From: Lepus europaeus | Taxonomy: Eukaryota > Chordata > Mammalia > Lagomorpha > Leporidae | Length of the DNA stretch: 64,000 nt | Assembly: GCF_033115175.1 (NCBI RefSeq) | Contig: NC_084835.1 | Coordinates: forward strand, 56,420,948 to 56,484,947 | Direction: 5' to 3' | Part shown: positions 26,107 through 37,150 of the stretch, one piece after another | How positions within the stretch are numbered: position 1 is the stretch's first letter | Layout: every line of letters starts with the position of its first letter | Translations under genes and position numbers: made by a program | Notes under the pieces: model-generated | The model's input: only the letters and a program-made list of their open reading frames with translations | Told to the model about the DNA's origin: nothing | Database searches by the model: none

Positions 26107-26147
26107 TCACTTGGTTCTGATGTGCTTTTTTTGACAGTTTTTTTCAA

Positions 26148-26430
26148 AATTGATTAGTATTATTTATTTGAAAGGCAGACAGAAAGAGATCTCCCATCTG
26201 TTAGTTTATTCCCCAAATGCCTGCCATAGGTTACACTGCGTCAGGCCACAGCTAGGAGCCAGGAACTCAATCTGGGTTTCCCTGATGGGTGGCAAGGACC
26301 CAAGTGTTTGAGCCATCACAAGGTGCTCATTACAGCAAGCTGGACTCAGCAGCTGGGACCCTGAACCAAACCCAGGTTCTCTGATGTGGGACATGGGCGT
26401 CTTAACCCCTAGGCCAAATGCCCGCTCCCC
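26148..26430 (-). mobile_element. CSINE, ancient diverged type
   Basis: TATTATTTATTTGAAAGGCA to GCCAAATGCCCGCTCCCC. Confidence 0.85.
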
Positions 26431-26987
26431 TGATGTCATTTTTAATATAACTGAGTGACCAGTAGTTTACCTTATCATCATTAAACTCTTGACCTAGGTG
26501 AAGAAGTTGGCAGCAGTGGCCAGTGGTAAGCGCGTCTCCTCGCTTATTCTAAGACATCTGACAGCCTCTAAATTGCGAGGGTCTAAACTTCCCTGTCCTC
26601 AATCAGAAAAGCTTAGGCTCAGTTTTCCAAACTGTGGTATCAGGCTGCTGAGTCACTGTGTCTGCTGCTTTAACAACAGGGGGTGAACCCACAGGGATGT
26701 GGCCGGTCCTGGTCACCATGTAGCACAGAGAAGAGAGTCCAGCCCTTTATTCTCTGAGTTAAGGGAGGAACACCCAGGGGGCACAGTCGATCCCAGATCT
26801 AAGGAAGGAAGGGAGGGGAATCTAGAGATACACGCACAGCAGAAAGGATCCTGCTGGGGGACTTCTAGGTTAAGTTCCTGGGCTTCTTCCCATAAAAACC
26901 AGTACTTAAGGCACAATAGGCTATGCTTTCTAAAATTAAGCTTGAAACTGTGTAAGTATTGAGCAGTATCTGCTCTAGGCTTATCTG

Positions 26988-27312
26988 GATTTTTTAAATA
27001 TTTATTTGAAAGACTGAGCATCAGAGAGGAGGGGAGAGACAAAGAGAGAGCTTCCACCTGCTAGTTTACTCCCCAACTAGCTGCAACACCCAGGAGTGGG
27101 CCAGTTTGAAGCCAGGAGCCAGGAACTCCATCCTGGCTTCCCACATGGGTGGCAGGTGCCCAGGCACTTCAGCCATCATCCGCTGCCTTCCCAGGCACGT
27201 TAGCTGGAAGCTGGATCAGAAGCAAAATAGCCAGAACTCAACCCAGCACTCTGATATGGGATGCTGGCATCATGAGAGGCAGCTTAACCTGCTGCACCAC
27301 AATGCCGGCCCC
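26988..27312 (-). mobile_element. CSINE, older type
   Basis: TTAAATATTTATTTGAAAGA to GCACCACAATGCCGGCCCC. Confidence 0.93.
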
Positions 27313-27336
27313 TATCTGTTTCTTTTATATATGCAT

Positions 27337-27352
27337 ACACACACACACACAT
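27337..27352. repeat. Short (CA)n tract
   Basis: ACACACACACACACA following the CSINE head. Confidence 0.8.
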
Positions 27353-28008
27353 TTAAACAAAAAGTCTTGGATCTTTCCAGCTGATGACTGAAGCTCAATA
27401 CAAAGTGCTTATGATATGTGCATCGTAATTCCACTGACAACTGCAGGATGACCACACACATTCATACTGACATCGAAGGTGAATGGAGGGAAAGGGCACA
27501 CAGCACTGTGCCACCTTTAACACACCAGAGCCTAAGGCTGTGGCACACACCATGGTTGCAGGAAACAGCCTGACACCCACTCAAGTGGCAAATCCCAACA
27601 AGCCTGGCAGCATCAGGCGGTGGAAAAGGTGTGGGAAACAGGAAGGCGTGCCCTGCGGGTGGACACTAAATGGTCACCAGCACTCTGTTTACCTAGAAGG
27701 ATGGGAATGGACACACTCCCACACCTGTGAGTGCTTCAGGCAGGTGAGGAATTCAAGGAAGGGGCAGAGAAAGGTCTACCCAGGATCAGTCCCTAGCACT
27801 GCGCCAGAAGAGAAGCCTGTACTGCTACCCAGCGTGCATGTCTGCTCCCGCACCTGCAGGCTTCCTTACACACCTGCAGCTGTCAGGAAGATGGCACAGG
27901 AGGAGTCCATGTCTAGGATTAGGGGAGGGGGAAGAGGGTGCAGCCACGGCAGAGCCCAGACAGGCTGCTGGAGGGTAACCATGGCACCAGCCACTCAATA
28001 TCCTAGTC

Positions 28009-28320
28009 CTGGGGCCGGTGCTGTGGTGGAGTGGGCTAAGCCTCCACCTGCGGTGCCAGCATCCCACATGGGTACCATTTCGAGTTCCGGCTGCTCCTCT
28101 TCTGATCCAGTTCTCTGCTATGGTCTTAGAAAGCAGCAGAAGATGGCCCAAGTCCTTGGACCCCTGTACCCACATGGAGACCCGGAAGAAGCTCCTGGCT
28201 CCTGATTAGCCCAGCTTCAGCCATTGCGGCCTTTTGGGAAGTGAACCAGCGGATGGCAGACCTTTCTCTCTTTCTCTCCCTAACTCTATTCTCAAACAAA
28301 TAATGTCTTTAAAAAAAAAA
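28009..28320 (+). mobile_element. CSINE, older type
   Basis: Head GGGGCCGGTGCTGTGGTGGA, A-rich tail. 9-bp duplication ATCCTAGTC at 28000-28008 and 28321-28329. Confidence 0.96.
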
Positions 28321-28357
28321 ATCCTAGTCTGACCACTCTTGCATATTACTAAATTTT

Positions 28358-28607
28358 ATTTAAAGATTTATTTTATTTATTTGAAAGAGTTACAAAGAGA
28401 GGCAGAGCCAGAGAGAAGTCTTCCATTCCAGAGCTGGGCGGATCTGAAGCCAGGAGCCAGGAGCTTCTTCCTAGTCTCCCACACGGACGCAGGGGCTCAA
28501 GAACTTCTGCCATCTTCCACTGCTTTCCCAGGCCATAGCAGAGAGCTGGATCAGAAGAGGAGCAGCCGGCCCGGGGCTTTAACCCACTGTACCACAGCAC
28601 TGGCCCC
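28358..28607 (-). mobile_element. CSINE, older type, internally deleted twice
   Basis: AAAGATTTATTTTATTTATT to CCACAGCACTGGCCCC. About 30 bases are missing after GTCTTCCATTC (no TGCTGGTTCACTCCCC block), and a second gap removes the block between CAGCCGG and CCGGGGCTTTAACCC. Confidence 0.9.
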
Positions 28608-28995
28608 ATATTTCTAAAATGTACATAATAAAGAGATTTTTGGTTTGAAGATGTAGGCAGACACAGACAAGATAAAGGGCTCAGCAGTTCTTAGCCTGAG
28701 GCTTCCAGCTGCCCAACAACACTGAGAGGCTACTGGCCTTTCCCAGGGCACTGACGTTTACCCTCATGCTGCAAACACCAGCGCCCCCAGGGCAATCGAG
28801 GCAGGCTCCAAATCACAGCTTGGCCACCAGTTCCTCTTATGAGTCTGCAGGATGAAATGGTAAAATTGTCAGTTTTAGTTGCACTTGACCCTGAGGACTC
28901 TCCTCTTTGATAGTGTGTGAGAGGCAACAGACTTCTGCTCCAAGCAAGTTCTTGGCCGCCCCAGGGCACTGTGCTTGCCACCCACCAGAGCCACC

Positions 28996-29006
28996 CCCCC
29001 CCCCCC
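28996..29006. repeat. C homopolymer run
   Basis: C(11) in PRELID3A intron 1. Confidence 0.9.
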
Positions 29007-29369
29007 AACCTGAAAGAACAATGCAGAAACAGAGCACTTCTACGGCAGCATTTTTCAGAAAAATTAACCAGTGATACTTCAAGAACAACTCACAGTATTT
29101 GCTGCCAAAGATCAAATCTGGGCCTTCGATTCTAGAATATTGGGATTTTAGAAAACTTGGATCCACTACTAGGACCCTGAAGACTGCCCCAGACTGCAAA
29201 CTCGGTTAACACATGGATTCCAAATGACCAGTGCAGGATGTCGCGAAATCAGACCTGGGCAAACTCGCTCAGAGCACAACACAGGCCAACGGGTGTTCAT
29301 TCAAGTGACAGCTTAAATGAATTAGGGTCTCAGAGTTTATGTTACAACCAATTTAAGAAGTTACCACTC

Positions 29370-29710
29370 AGGGCTGGAGTTGGGGCACAGTGGGTTGGGC
29401 CACGGCCTGCAATGCTGACATCCCGTATGTGTGCGGGTTTGGGTCCCAGCTGCTCCACTTTGGACCCAGCTCCCAGCTAATGCACCAGGGGAAGCAGCAG
29501 AAGATGGCCCAAGTGCTCGGGCCCCAGCACCCATGTGGGAGACCAGGAAGAAGCTCCTGGCTCCTGGCTTCTGCCTGGCCCAGCCCCAGAAATTGTGGCC
29601 ATTTGTGGAGTGAAAGAACTCTCTCTCCCTCCCCCGCTCCCTCCCTCCCTCCCCTGCTCCCTCCCTCTCTGTAACTCTTGCTTTTCAAATAAATAAATAA
29701 ATAAATAAAT
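29370..29710 (+). mobile_element. CSINE, older type
   Basis: Head GGGCTGGAGTTGGGGCACAG, tail (AAAT)n. Duplication AGTTACCACTC / AGTCACCACTC at 29359-29369 and 29711-29721 with one mismatch. Confidence 0.95.
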
Positions 29711-30149
29711 AGTCACCACTCCTTTTGTCACAGTAGCAAGAGCACCCACAGAAGAGACTATTAAAACACTCACAGCTCCGCCAACAATGTGGCTGTGCGG
29801 GGCTGGAGCCTACACAGCCTTCAGCCAAAACCATAAACCTGTACTACAAAGCACTGAACGCGGACACGGGTGTGAAAACTAAGCTGTCTTCCAGCGAGCC
29901 AGACATCACGAGCCAAGTACTACTCTGGGGGAAAGAGAGTTTTTTAAAACCTAAATATAGTGTGTTAACATAATAGGCTCGTTATTTTTTATGTTCATGA
30001 ATAAATAGCTTGTCTACTATGGTAAATAATGACAGGTGTCATCTACATAAACCAAAACTGTCTGGGGTGTCCAATATCTTACAAGAATGCAAAGAGGTAC
30101 TGGGGCTGAACAGCTTGAGATCTGCTGGCTTCCCTGGGCCTTTGACCCA

Positions 30150-30176
30150 TACACACACACACACACACACACACAC
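30150..30176. repeat. (CA)n microsatellite
   Basis: About 13 uninterrupted AC units. Confidence 0.95.
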
Positions 30177-30342
30177 GGCGCTGGCCACTGCAGCGTGCTC
30201 TGTAAGAAGGGGGAAACCTGATGTCCTTTCAACAAGAGAAAGGGCAAACTGTGGCATATTCATGCAATGGAATGTCACCCAACTATTGTGATCTATGTAT
30301 ACATTTACATAGACCTCTATCTCACTATGGACAGTTCTCAGA

Positions 30343-30640
30343 AATGTGCTGTGGCGTAGCAGGTAAAGCTGCCACCTGCAGTGTCGGCATCCCTATGGGC
30401 ACTGGTTTGAGACCTGGCTGCTCCACTTCTGATCCAGCTCTCTGCTATGGGCTGGGAAAGCAACTGAAGATGACCCAAGTCCTTGGGCGCCTGCACCCAC
30501 AATGGGAGACCCGGGTGGAAATCCAGGCTCCTGGATTTGGTCTGGCTCAGCCCTGGCCATTACAGCCATTTGGGAATTGGACCAGCAGATGGAAGATCTC
30601 TCTCCCTCTATCTGCAACAGTGTCTTTTAAATAGGTAAAA
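30343..30640 (+). mobile_element. CSINE, older type
   Basis: TGTGCTGTGGCGTAGCAGGT head, ACAGTGTCTTTTAAATAGG tail. Confidence 0.92.
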
Positions 30641-30668
30641 TAATTCTTTTTTAAAAATTACTGAATTT

Positions 30669-31014
30669 GGGGGCCAACACCGTGGCACAGTGGGTGAAGC
30701 CACAGCCTGTGGTACTAACATCTCATATGGGTGCCAGTTCATGCACCAGCTGCTCCACTTCCAATCCAGTTCCCTGCTAATGTACTTGGGAAAAACAGCA
30801 GAAGATGGTCCAGGTGTTTGGGCCCTGGTACCCATGAGGGGGACCACGATGAACCTCCTGGCTCCTGGCTTCAATCTGGCCCAGTGTTGGCTGCTCCAAC
30901 TATCTGGGGAGTGACCCAGTGGATAGAAGATTCTCTCTCTCTATCCTGCGCACTCTCTCTCTCTCTCTCTCTCTGTAGATCTTTCAAATAAATAAGTAAA
31001 TATTTTAAAAATTA
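30669..31014 (+). mobile_element. CSINE, older type
   Basis: GGGGGCCAACACCGTGGCAC head, TTTCAAATAAATAAGTAAAT tail. 9-bp ACTGAATTT at 30660-30668 and 31024-31032 is a likely duplication. Confidence 0.94.
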
Positions 31015-31177
31015 ATTAAAATGACTGAATTTTACACTTTAAAATGGGTGAATTTTATGGCACATAAAATCTACTTCATTAAGGTTTTTAAAAAACACTA
31101 GTTGGCAGCTGTAAAAATGTCTAGAAGTATCAACAGTGACTTCTCACATCAGACTTTTACCCAACATCTCCTCATCC

Positions 31178-31247
31178 ACTGGGCACCAGCCTTGTGGCAC
31201 AGGGGATGGGAGATCGGTCTCTGTAACTGTCTGCCTTTCAAATAAAT
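31178..31247 (+). mobile_element. CSINE reduced to head and tail
   Basis: GGGCACCAGCCTTGTGGCAC then, after only about 20 bases, TCTGTAACTGTCTGCCTTTC and AAATAAATAAAAA. Some 230 bases of body are missing. Confidence 0.8.
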
Positions 31248-31259
31248 AAAAATGCCTTT

Positions 31260-31567
31260 GGCCGGCGCAGTAGCTTAACAGGCTAATCCTCCACCTTGCG
31301 GCGCCGGCATACCGGGTTCTAGTCCCGGTCGGGGCGCCGGATTCTATCCTGGTTGCCCCTCTTCCAGGCCAGATCTCTGCTATGGCCAGGGAAGGCAGTG
31401 GAGGATGGCCCAAGTCCTTGGGCCCTGCACCCGCATGGAGACCAGGAGAAGCACCTGGCTCCTGGCTTCGGATCAGCGTGATAAGCCGGCTGCAGCGGCC
31501 ATTGGAGGGTGAATAAATGGCAAAAAGGAAGACCTTTCTCTCTGTCTCTCTCACTATCCACTCTGCC

Positions 31568-31598
<31 letters not shown>
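31260..31598 (+). mobile_element. CSINE, young type, with long pure A tail
   Basis: GGCCGGCGCAGTAGCTTAAC head, 3' end CTCTGCCTGT then an A run at 31571-31603 (33 A). 12-bp duplication AAAAATGCCTTT at 31248-31259 and 31599-31610. The uninterrupted tail suggests recent insertion. Confidence 0.98.
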
Positions 31599-31605
<7 letters not shown>

Positions 31606-31800
31606 CCTTTAAGAAAAGCAAAGGGAAAAAACAACTGTAGGTAATGACTTCACTTCTCCCCTCTGCCTTTCCTGGTAGCAATTACTCCACCCTTGGGTAA
31701 ATTGACAAGGCGTCTGCAAGGAACCCCACTGGAGAAACACCGCAGGTTGTTCAAAACTCGTATTCCATCAAGTCTAGCGAGTGCATAAAAAATAATTTCA

Positions 31801-32060
31801 GGGCGGGCGCTTGGCCTAGTGGCTCAGGTGCCAGTGGCACATCCCTTATCAGAGGGCCTGGTTCACGTCTCTGCTCCCTGCCATGCATACCCTGAAGGCT
31901 CAAGTACTTGGGTTCCTGCCACCACTACGGGAGGCCTGGATGGAGCTCCCAGCCCCTGGCTTCGCCTTGGCTGTTGCAGACATTTGGGGAGTGAACCAGC
32001 AGATGTGAATTCACTTTGCCTGTGTCTCTCAAATAAAAATAAACATAAAAAAAAAAAAAA
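31801..32060 (+). mobile_element. CSINE, ancient diverged type
   Basis: GGGCGGGCGCTTGGCCTAGT head, TCTCAAATAAAAATAAACAT tail. Confidence 0.88.
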
Positions 32061-32734
32061 TTCAGAGGTTTTGAAACCAGCTGATATTGATTTTACATTT
32101 AAAAAGCCAAAGGATCCTTCCATTTGGTGAAATTTTTTTTTCTTCCGGAAATGAAATGCTGAAAAATCTTAAAGGGTAATCTTGGAGCGCCACGGATCAG
32201 ATTGAGAGGAGGCATCACTTAGGTCTGGACGGCCTGGACAGCCTGGAGGCCTACAAGGAAATTCAAGGCCAAGGTCCCCTAGGTGCCTTCTTCCTACTCA
32301 GCTCCCTCCGGGGCCACAGCCGGCTGCGGACCCTGCAGAAAACAGCCCCAAGGCTCAGATCGCCGGCACTGCATGACGTCCGCAGGTCCGTACCAGCTCA
32401 GGAGACCCCCTAGCCCCTCGCCCCTGCACGCAGCACAGCGCGCCCAGGTGTCAGCCCGTCCCGCGGGGTACGACGCCTGCCCGGACCCCACCTCCCGCAC
32501 CGCCCTCCCCCACCCGTAGGCCCGGGCAGCCCGGACCCGGCCAGCTCCGCCTCCCCCGCGCGCTCGCCCCGCAGCAGCGAGCCCCCCTCCCGCAGACTGC
32601 CATCCCTCAGGGCTGTGGGTCCCGAGGTGGGGGCGGCCTCTGCGGGGCCGACCCAGCGGGGCTCAGGAACAGAAGCCGGTGTGGGTAGAGCGCCCACCGC
32701 GGCCCGCGGCCCGCGGCCCGCAGCCCGGCCTCAC

Positions 32735-32766
32735 CCGAACACGTGCTCCGAGCTCCAGATCTTCAT
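32735..32766 (-). CDS. PRELID3A: PRELID3A coding exon 1
   Basis: ATG at 32766-32764 opens MKIWSSEHVF and leaves GG of a split Gly codon before the donor GTGAG (32734-32730). MKIW(S/T)SEHVF is the invariant start of the PRELI/MSF1 fold in SLMO proteins. These proteins have no cleavable targeting sequence and enter the intermembrane space with small cysteine-motif partners. The ATG lies in a GC-rich 5' region (GGCCGCCGCG before the ATG). Confidence 0.96.
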
Positions 32767-32898
32767 CGCGGCGGCCGCAGGGCGCGCGCTCGGAGCCGCT
32801 CTGGACCGGGCACGGGGAGCGGGGCAGGGAGGGGGGAGGAGTGGGCGGGGCGTGCGCAGGCACCGCCCTCGGGCCGCGTGATCCGCTGGCTGCGGCGG

Positions 32899-32908
32899 CT
32901 AAAAATAG
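32899..32908. promoter_or_regulatory. PRELID3A: MEF2-type site CTAAAAATAG upstream of PRELID3A
   Basis: Exact fit to the MEF2 consensus YTA(A/T)4TAR, about 135 bases upstream of the PRELID3A ATG, as an AT island in a CpG island. Could be coincidental. Confidence 0.35.
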
Positions 32909-33200
32909 GGATGCGGGCTGTGAGGTTCGCAGTGACTTGCGCGGCAGTAGATATGGGGGCTGGGGGCTCGTTCCCAGCTCGTCCACTTTCTCCCGGAGCC
33001 TTTCCGGTTGCGCGGTTTCCGCTTGGGCAGTATCATGAAAACCAAAAATGCCAGTCCTGCCGGAGGACCTCCCCACGGGGTAAGGAGAGAGGAAACAGAG
33101 CTGTAACCAGAACGCGGTGCGCTCCACAGGCGGTCGGCTAAGGAGGAGGAGGTTGCTCTCCCCACTCCCCCAGGCTCCCCGCCACCCCACGCACGCCACT

Positions 33201-33671
33201 CAGCGGCGCACCCTCAGGGTCCAGCCTCAGCTTCAGCACGAACCCCTCCCAGCTCACCCTGTCATCGCGCAGCCCAGCTTTAGCTCAGACCCCCAACCCC
33301 CTTCCCGCCCCTTTGTACCGTAGACGCCGCTAAGGGAGAGGCCCTCTCTCTGCTGTGTGTTCCCTGGGTCTGAGCCCCTTCCAGGCTTCACTCTTCACAG
33401 TAAACCTGGTCTGCTGTGGCTGCGTGCTCTGTCTCTTCTTTGCTGACAAGAGACGTTTCTCGAATCTTGGCAACAGAAGGGGTTTGCAAACTGAAGCCTG
33501 GCAGGATCTTGGTGCTGGGACCCTTCCCTCCCTGGGACCTCGGGAGGTGGGGCTGCCATCTTCCTTGGTAATCGCATTTACAAGAGGCGGCTCCCAAAGT
33601 GTGGGGGGAAAAATATTCCTGGTTTATAAACTAGAAAGGGGGCTTACTTGGCCTTTAAAAACAGCACATAT
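33201..33671. other. Flank of the PRELID3A CpG island
   Basis: Less CpG-dense, no gene or repeat recognised. Confidence 0.4.
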
Positions 33672-33998
33672 GGGGCCAGCTCTGTGGTGCAGTGGGTTAA
33701 AAGCCACAGCCTGCAGTGCCTGCATCCCACATGGGCACCAGTTCCAGTCCTGGCTGCTCTGCTTCTGATCCAGCTCCCTGCTAGTGCACCTGGGAAAGGA
33801 GCAGAAGATGGCCCAAGTGCTTGGACCCCTGCTACCCATGTGGGAGACCTGGAAGAAGCTCCTGGCTCCTGGCTTTGGCCTGGCCCAGCTCCGGTTGTTG
33901 CAGCCATTTGCAGGGTGAATCAGTAGGTGGAAGACCTCTCTCTCTGCCTCTCCTTCTCCCTCTGTAACTCTGCCTTTCAAATACATAAATCAATCTTA
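33672..33998 (+). mobile_element. CSINE, older type
   Basis: GGGGCCAGCTCTGTGGTGCA head, TTTCAAATACATAAATCAAT tail. Confidence 0.95.
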
Positions 33999-34569
33999 AA
34001 ACAACAGCGCATACATGTCAGAACAGCTTGCAGTTATGTTTCTTTAAGTAACTCAGGAAAGGACGGGAAAAGGATCCTTTTCATTTTTGCACCAGGGAAG
34101 AATCTTGGGGTTTTTTTGGTTTTTGTTTTTTGTTTTTGCCTTTGAAATTTCTATCTACCATGTACCACCACGAAGTGCAAGGAAGTGAGACACAACTGCT
34201 GAGCAGAGAGCCAGCCTCTCCCGATGCCAGCAGCACAGGGCAGGGCTCTGGTTACCTCACTGCTGGATCCCAGGACCTGAAGCCGTGCCTGGTGCCCAGT
34301 GGGTGTCCAGTGCGTATTTGTGCAATGAGTCAGCGGCGTGGGAAGGGCACACGGTGTCAGCCAGCAGACCCAGTAGGATGCTGGCTCCACCACCTACCCA
34401 CATGGGCTGTTTACCACCTGTGCCTTTCGCCTTATCATTCATTGTCTAGCAAAGTCTGTTCTTTTCCCTGTTTCATAAACAAGCAAACCAGGCTTCCCCC
34501 AAAGACTGCCAGCTAAGGCCCCTCTGCCCACCATGCTGTGATGACTCACAATGATCACTGGGCCAGTGG
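33999..34569. other. Unassigned intergenic DNA
   Basis: Includes a T/G-rich low-complexity patch at 34,109-34,140; nothing else recognised. Confidence 0.4.
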
Positions 34570-34720
34570 TTGGCTAGCTCCTGTGTGCAAGCCCTGAGCT
34601 ATGCCCTGTATTTAGGGTAAAAGCACAGAGGGAGCAAACTGGTCCCAGGTCACACAGCTTGGGATTGGCTGAGCTGGAATTCAAAGCCACGTCTATCTGA
34701 CTCCTGAGCCTGGTCATACC
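34570..34720 (-). mobile_element. MIR fragment
   Basis: CCAGGTCACACAGCTTGGG, GAGCTGGAATTCAAAGCC and TATCTGACTCC are the conserved MIR core read on the minus strand. Confidence 0.7.
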
Positions 34721-34754
34721 GTTTATTATGCTCTGGACAGAGGAATAATTTGAC

Positions 34755-34850
34755 CCAACCTCAGTTTCCACAGCTGTCAAGCAAGGGTGCTAATAGCCAC
34801 TGTGGCCATCTGCCGTGAGGAGTGAGATCAGTACAGGAACATCAGTGTCC
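34755..34850 (+). mobile_element. Second MIR fragment, opposite orientation
   Basis: CCTCAGTTTCCACAGCTGTC and GCTAATAGCCACTG, GAGGAGTGAGATCAGTAC fit the sense MIR order. Confidence 0.55.
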
Positions 34851-34933
34851 ATGGTATGTTTAGATCATCCGTCCCCAGGCAGCCAGCTCAGACCAGACAG
34901 AGAACCATCCCTAGTGCTTTATTTTCTTTCCTT

Positions 34934-35266
34934 TTTTTTTTTTTTTTTTTTTTTGAGATTTCTTTATTTATTTGAAAGAGTTACACACAGAAGGAGAGAC
35001 AGGGACAGAGAGATCTTCCATTCGCCGGTTCACTCTCCAAATAGCTGTAGCAGCCAGGACTGGGCCAGGTCAAAGCCAGCAGTCAGGAGCTTCTTCTGGG
35101 TCTCCCACATGGGTTCAGGGGTCCAAGCACTTGGGCCATCTGCTGCTGGTTTCCCAGGTGCATTAGCAGGGAGCTGGATTAGAAGTGGAGAAGCCGGGAC
35201 ACAAGCCGGTGCCCGTATGGGATACTGGCATCACAGGCAGTGGCTTTACATGCTACGCCACAGTGA
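34934..35266 (-). mobile_element. CSINE, older type
   Basis: T(22) run, TTCTTTATTTATTTGAAAGA, to CTACGCCACAGTG. Confidence 0.95.
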
Positions 35267-35429
35267 TAACGTCCAGCCCTTTCTTTTCTAGAACATTCTG
35301 AAGAGGAGACAGTGCAACGTCAGAGGGTGCCAACATCTCTGAAAACTCTGCTGCGGTCACCTCCTAGAAGGATGCTGACCCCCAAACCTGGAGGCTTTGT
35401 TCTCGCAGCCTCACTAGAATGATCGTGAT

Positions 35430-35640
35430 GGCAATGAAAAGCCCTGAGAGGCCTCTGACTCTGGGCCAGGCACCGCCTCACGGAGCAGTGGCTCCTTTCC
35501 TACTCAGAACAATCCTGCGAATGAGCCTATTATTAGCCTCCTTCTACAGGCAGGGGGACCAAGGTACAGAAAGGGCAAGTAACTCGTCCAAAAACACACA
35601 GCGAGGCTATAGCAGAGCTGCGATTAGAGACCAGCAAGAC
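35430..35640 (-). mobile_element. MIR fragment
   Basis: CTATTATTAGCCTCCTTCTA, CAGGGGGACCAAGGTACAG, AAGTAACTCGTCC and ACACACAGCGAGGC follow the antisense MIR core. Confidence 0.7.
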
Positions 35641-36479
35641 CAGTGCTCTTGGGATAACTTCCCAAATCTGGTTCTGCCAGTTCGATGGCTCAAATCTAAA
35701 GAGCTCTTTAATAGGCCATAATAGATGCTCATCAGCTTGCCTAAAGGCAGAAAAGCTCTCCGCTGGCTGATTTTACTGGGCCAAAAAGCTTTGGAAATCA
35801 GGAGCTATGCCCTGCTCCTTGTTGCGTCTTGAGTCAGGAACGTTGTAGGCAGGCAAGGAATGGATGAGGGACAGTCACACCCCGGCACCCCACACTGGTA
35901 TCTGTGTGTTCTGTCCAAGTCCTCCTTCCGCCCTCATCCCTCACTGTTCACTCTGTCCCTCCTGGCGTGGTCTGGGAGCAGGTGCCTCACCAGCAGTGAG
36001 TGAGAAAGGAAGACTTGGGCCCCATCTCGGACCCCCACGTGGTATCTCTTGTCGGGGGGCCATACGTGAGGTACAGTACACTCTCCAGGAAATGCATGTG
36101 CTCACGGAGCCCCGCTATCTCAAACACACCCAGCCCCCCGCCAATGCGGCCAATGGTGTTTCCTGTGCACACCAGCACAGCGATGTCCCAGATGCTCGCC
36201 AGGCTGTTCCCTCCGCCCCCGTGCCCTCCTCAGGGCTGTCCTGGAAGCATCTTTCGGGGAGAGACAGGAGAACATGCAGAGACCCAGGAGCAGGGGGAGG
36301 CAGTGCTTCCGGGCCGCTGTAGGCCAGGCCAGCCTGTGCAGGGTCAGTGGTGCAAAATGAGACTGGAGAGGGAGACGGGAGCTGCAGCATGAAGGGCTTC
36401 GTAGTCCACCATGGAACTTTGGATGATTTCAGAGCTTGAGGTTTCGGAGACAAAACAGTTGCAAGCATAAGCTGCACCA
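35641..36479. other. Unassigned intergenic DNA
   Basis: No gene recognised. CATGAAGGGCTTCGTAGTCC near 36,390 resembles a widely dispersed ancient mammalian repeat, but I cannot name it with confidence. Confidence 0.3.
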
Positions 36480-36777
36480 GGGGCGGGTATTCAGCCTCAT
36501 TGTTAAGATGCTGGCTTCCCATACTGGAGGGCCTGGGTTCAAGTCCTGTCTCCAGCCCCTGATTCCAGCTTCCTGCAGAACCTAGAGAGCAGTGGCGATG
36601 GCTCGAGTAATTGGGTTCCTGGGTTTCTGCTAACACGTGGGAGACCTGGATTGAGTTCCAGATTCCAAAGCTTCGGCTACCTCCCTTCTCCTAATCTAGG
36701 CATTTGGAGAGTGAACCAGTGGGTAGGTGCTCTCTCTGTCTCTCTGCTGCTCTGCCTCTCAAATAATAGATAAATAG
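36480..36777 (+). mobile_element. CSINE, ancient diverged type
   Basis: GGGCGGGTATTCAGCCTCAT head, TCTCAAATAATAGATAAATA tail. Confidence 0.88.
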
Positions 36778-36782
36778 TTAGA

Positions 36783-37007
36783 GGCTGGCCCTGTGGCACA
36801 GAGGGTTAAGCCCCCAGCTTGCAATGCTGGCATCCCACACGAGCACAGGTTGAAGTCACAGCTGCACCGTGCTCATGCACTTGGAAAACCAATGGGTGAG
36901 GCCCAAGTGATTGGGTCCCTGTCACCCATGGGGGAGACCTGTATGGAGTTCCAGGTTCCTGGCTTTGGCCATTGTAGCCATTTGGGAAATGGACCAGTAG
37001 ATAGAAG

Positions 37008-37045
<38 letters not shown>

Positions 37046-37150
37046 CCCCCCCCCCTCTCCTTCTCCCTCTTCCTCTCTCCCACTATTTCTTCCCTCCCTC
37101 CCTCTCTCTCTCTATAGCTCAGCCTTTCAAATAAATAAATCTTTAACTAA
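36783..37150 (+). mobile_element. CSINE, older type, with expanded CT tract
   Basis: GGCTGGCCCTGTGGCACAGA head, TTTCAAATAAATAAATCTTT tail. The CT-rich 3' region has grown to about 100 bases (37010-37115). Confidence 0.93.
37010..37115. repeat. (CT)n / C-rich pyrimidine tract
   Basis: About 16 CT units followed by a C run and mixed CTCC units, within a CSINE. Confidence 0.92.

Larger units (their letters stand above)
32270..33200. promoter_or_regulatory. PRELID3A: CpG island, PRELID3A promoter and first exon
   Basis: Dense CpG, repeat-free, with runs such as GCGGCCCGCGGCCCGC. It covers the PRELID3A ATG at 32766 and extends on both sides. GC boxes (GGGCGGGGC near 32,843) are visible. TATA-less in appearance. 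Start sites cannot be read from sequence alone. Confidence 0.85.

Noticed and set aside
27483..28205. 240-codon open frame on the + strand
   Set aside because: Ends inside a CSINE and shows no protein family; chance frame in a PRELID3A intron.
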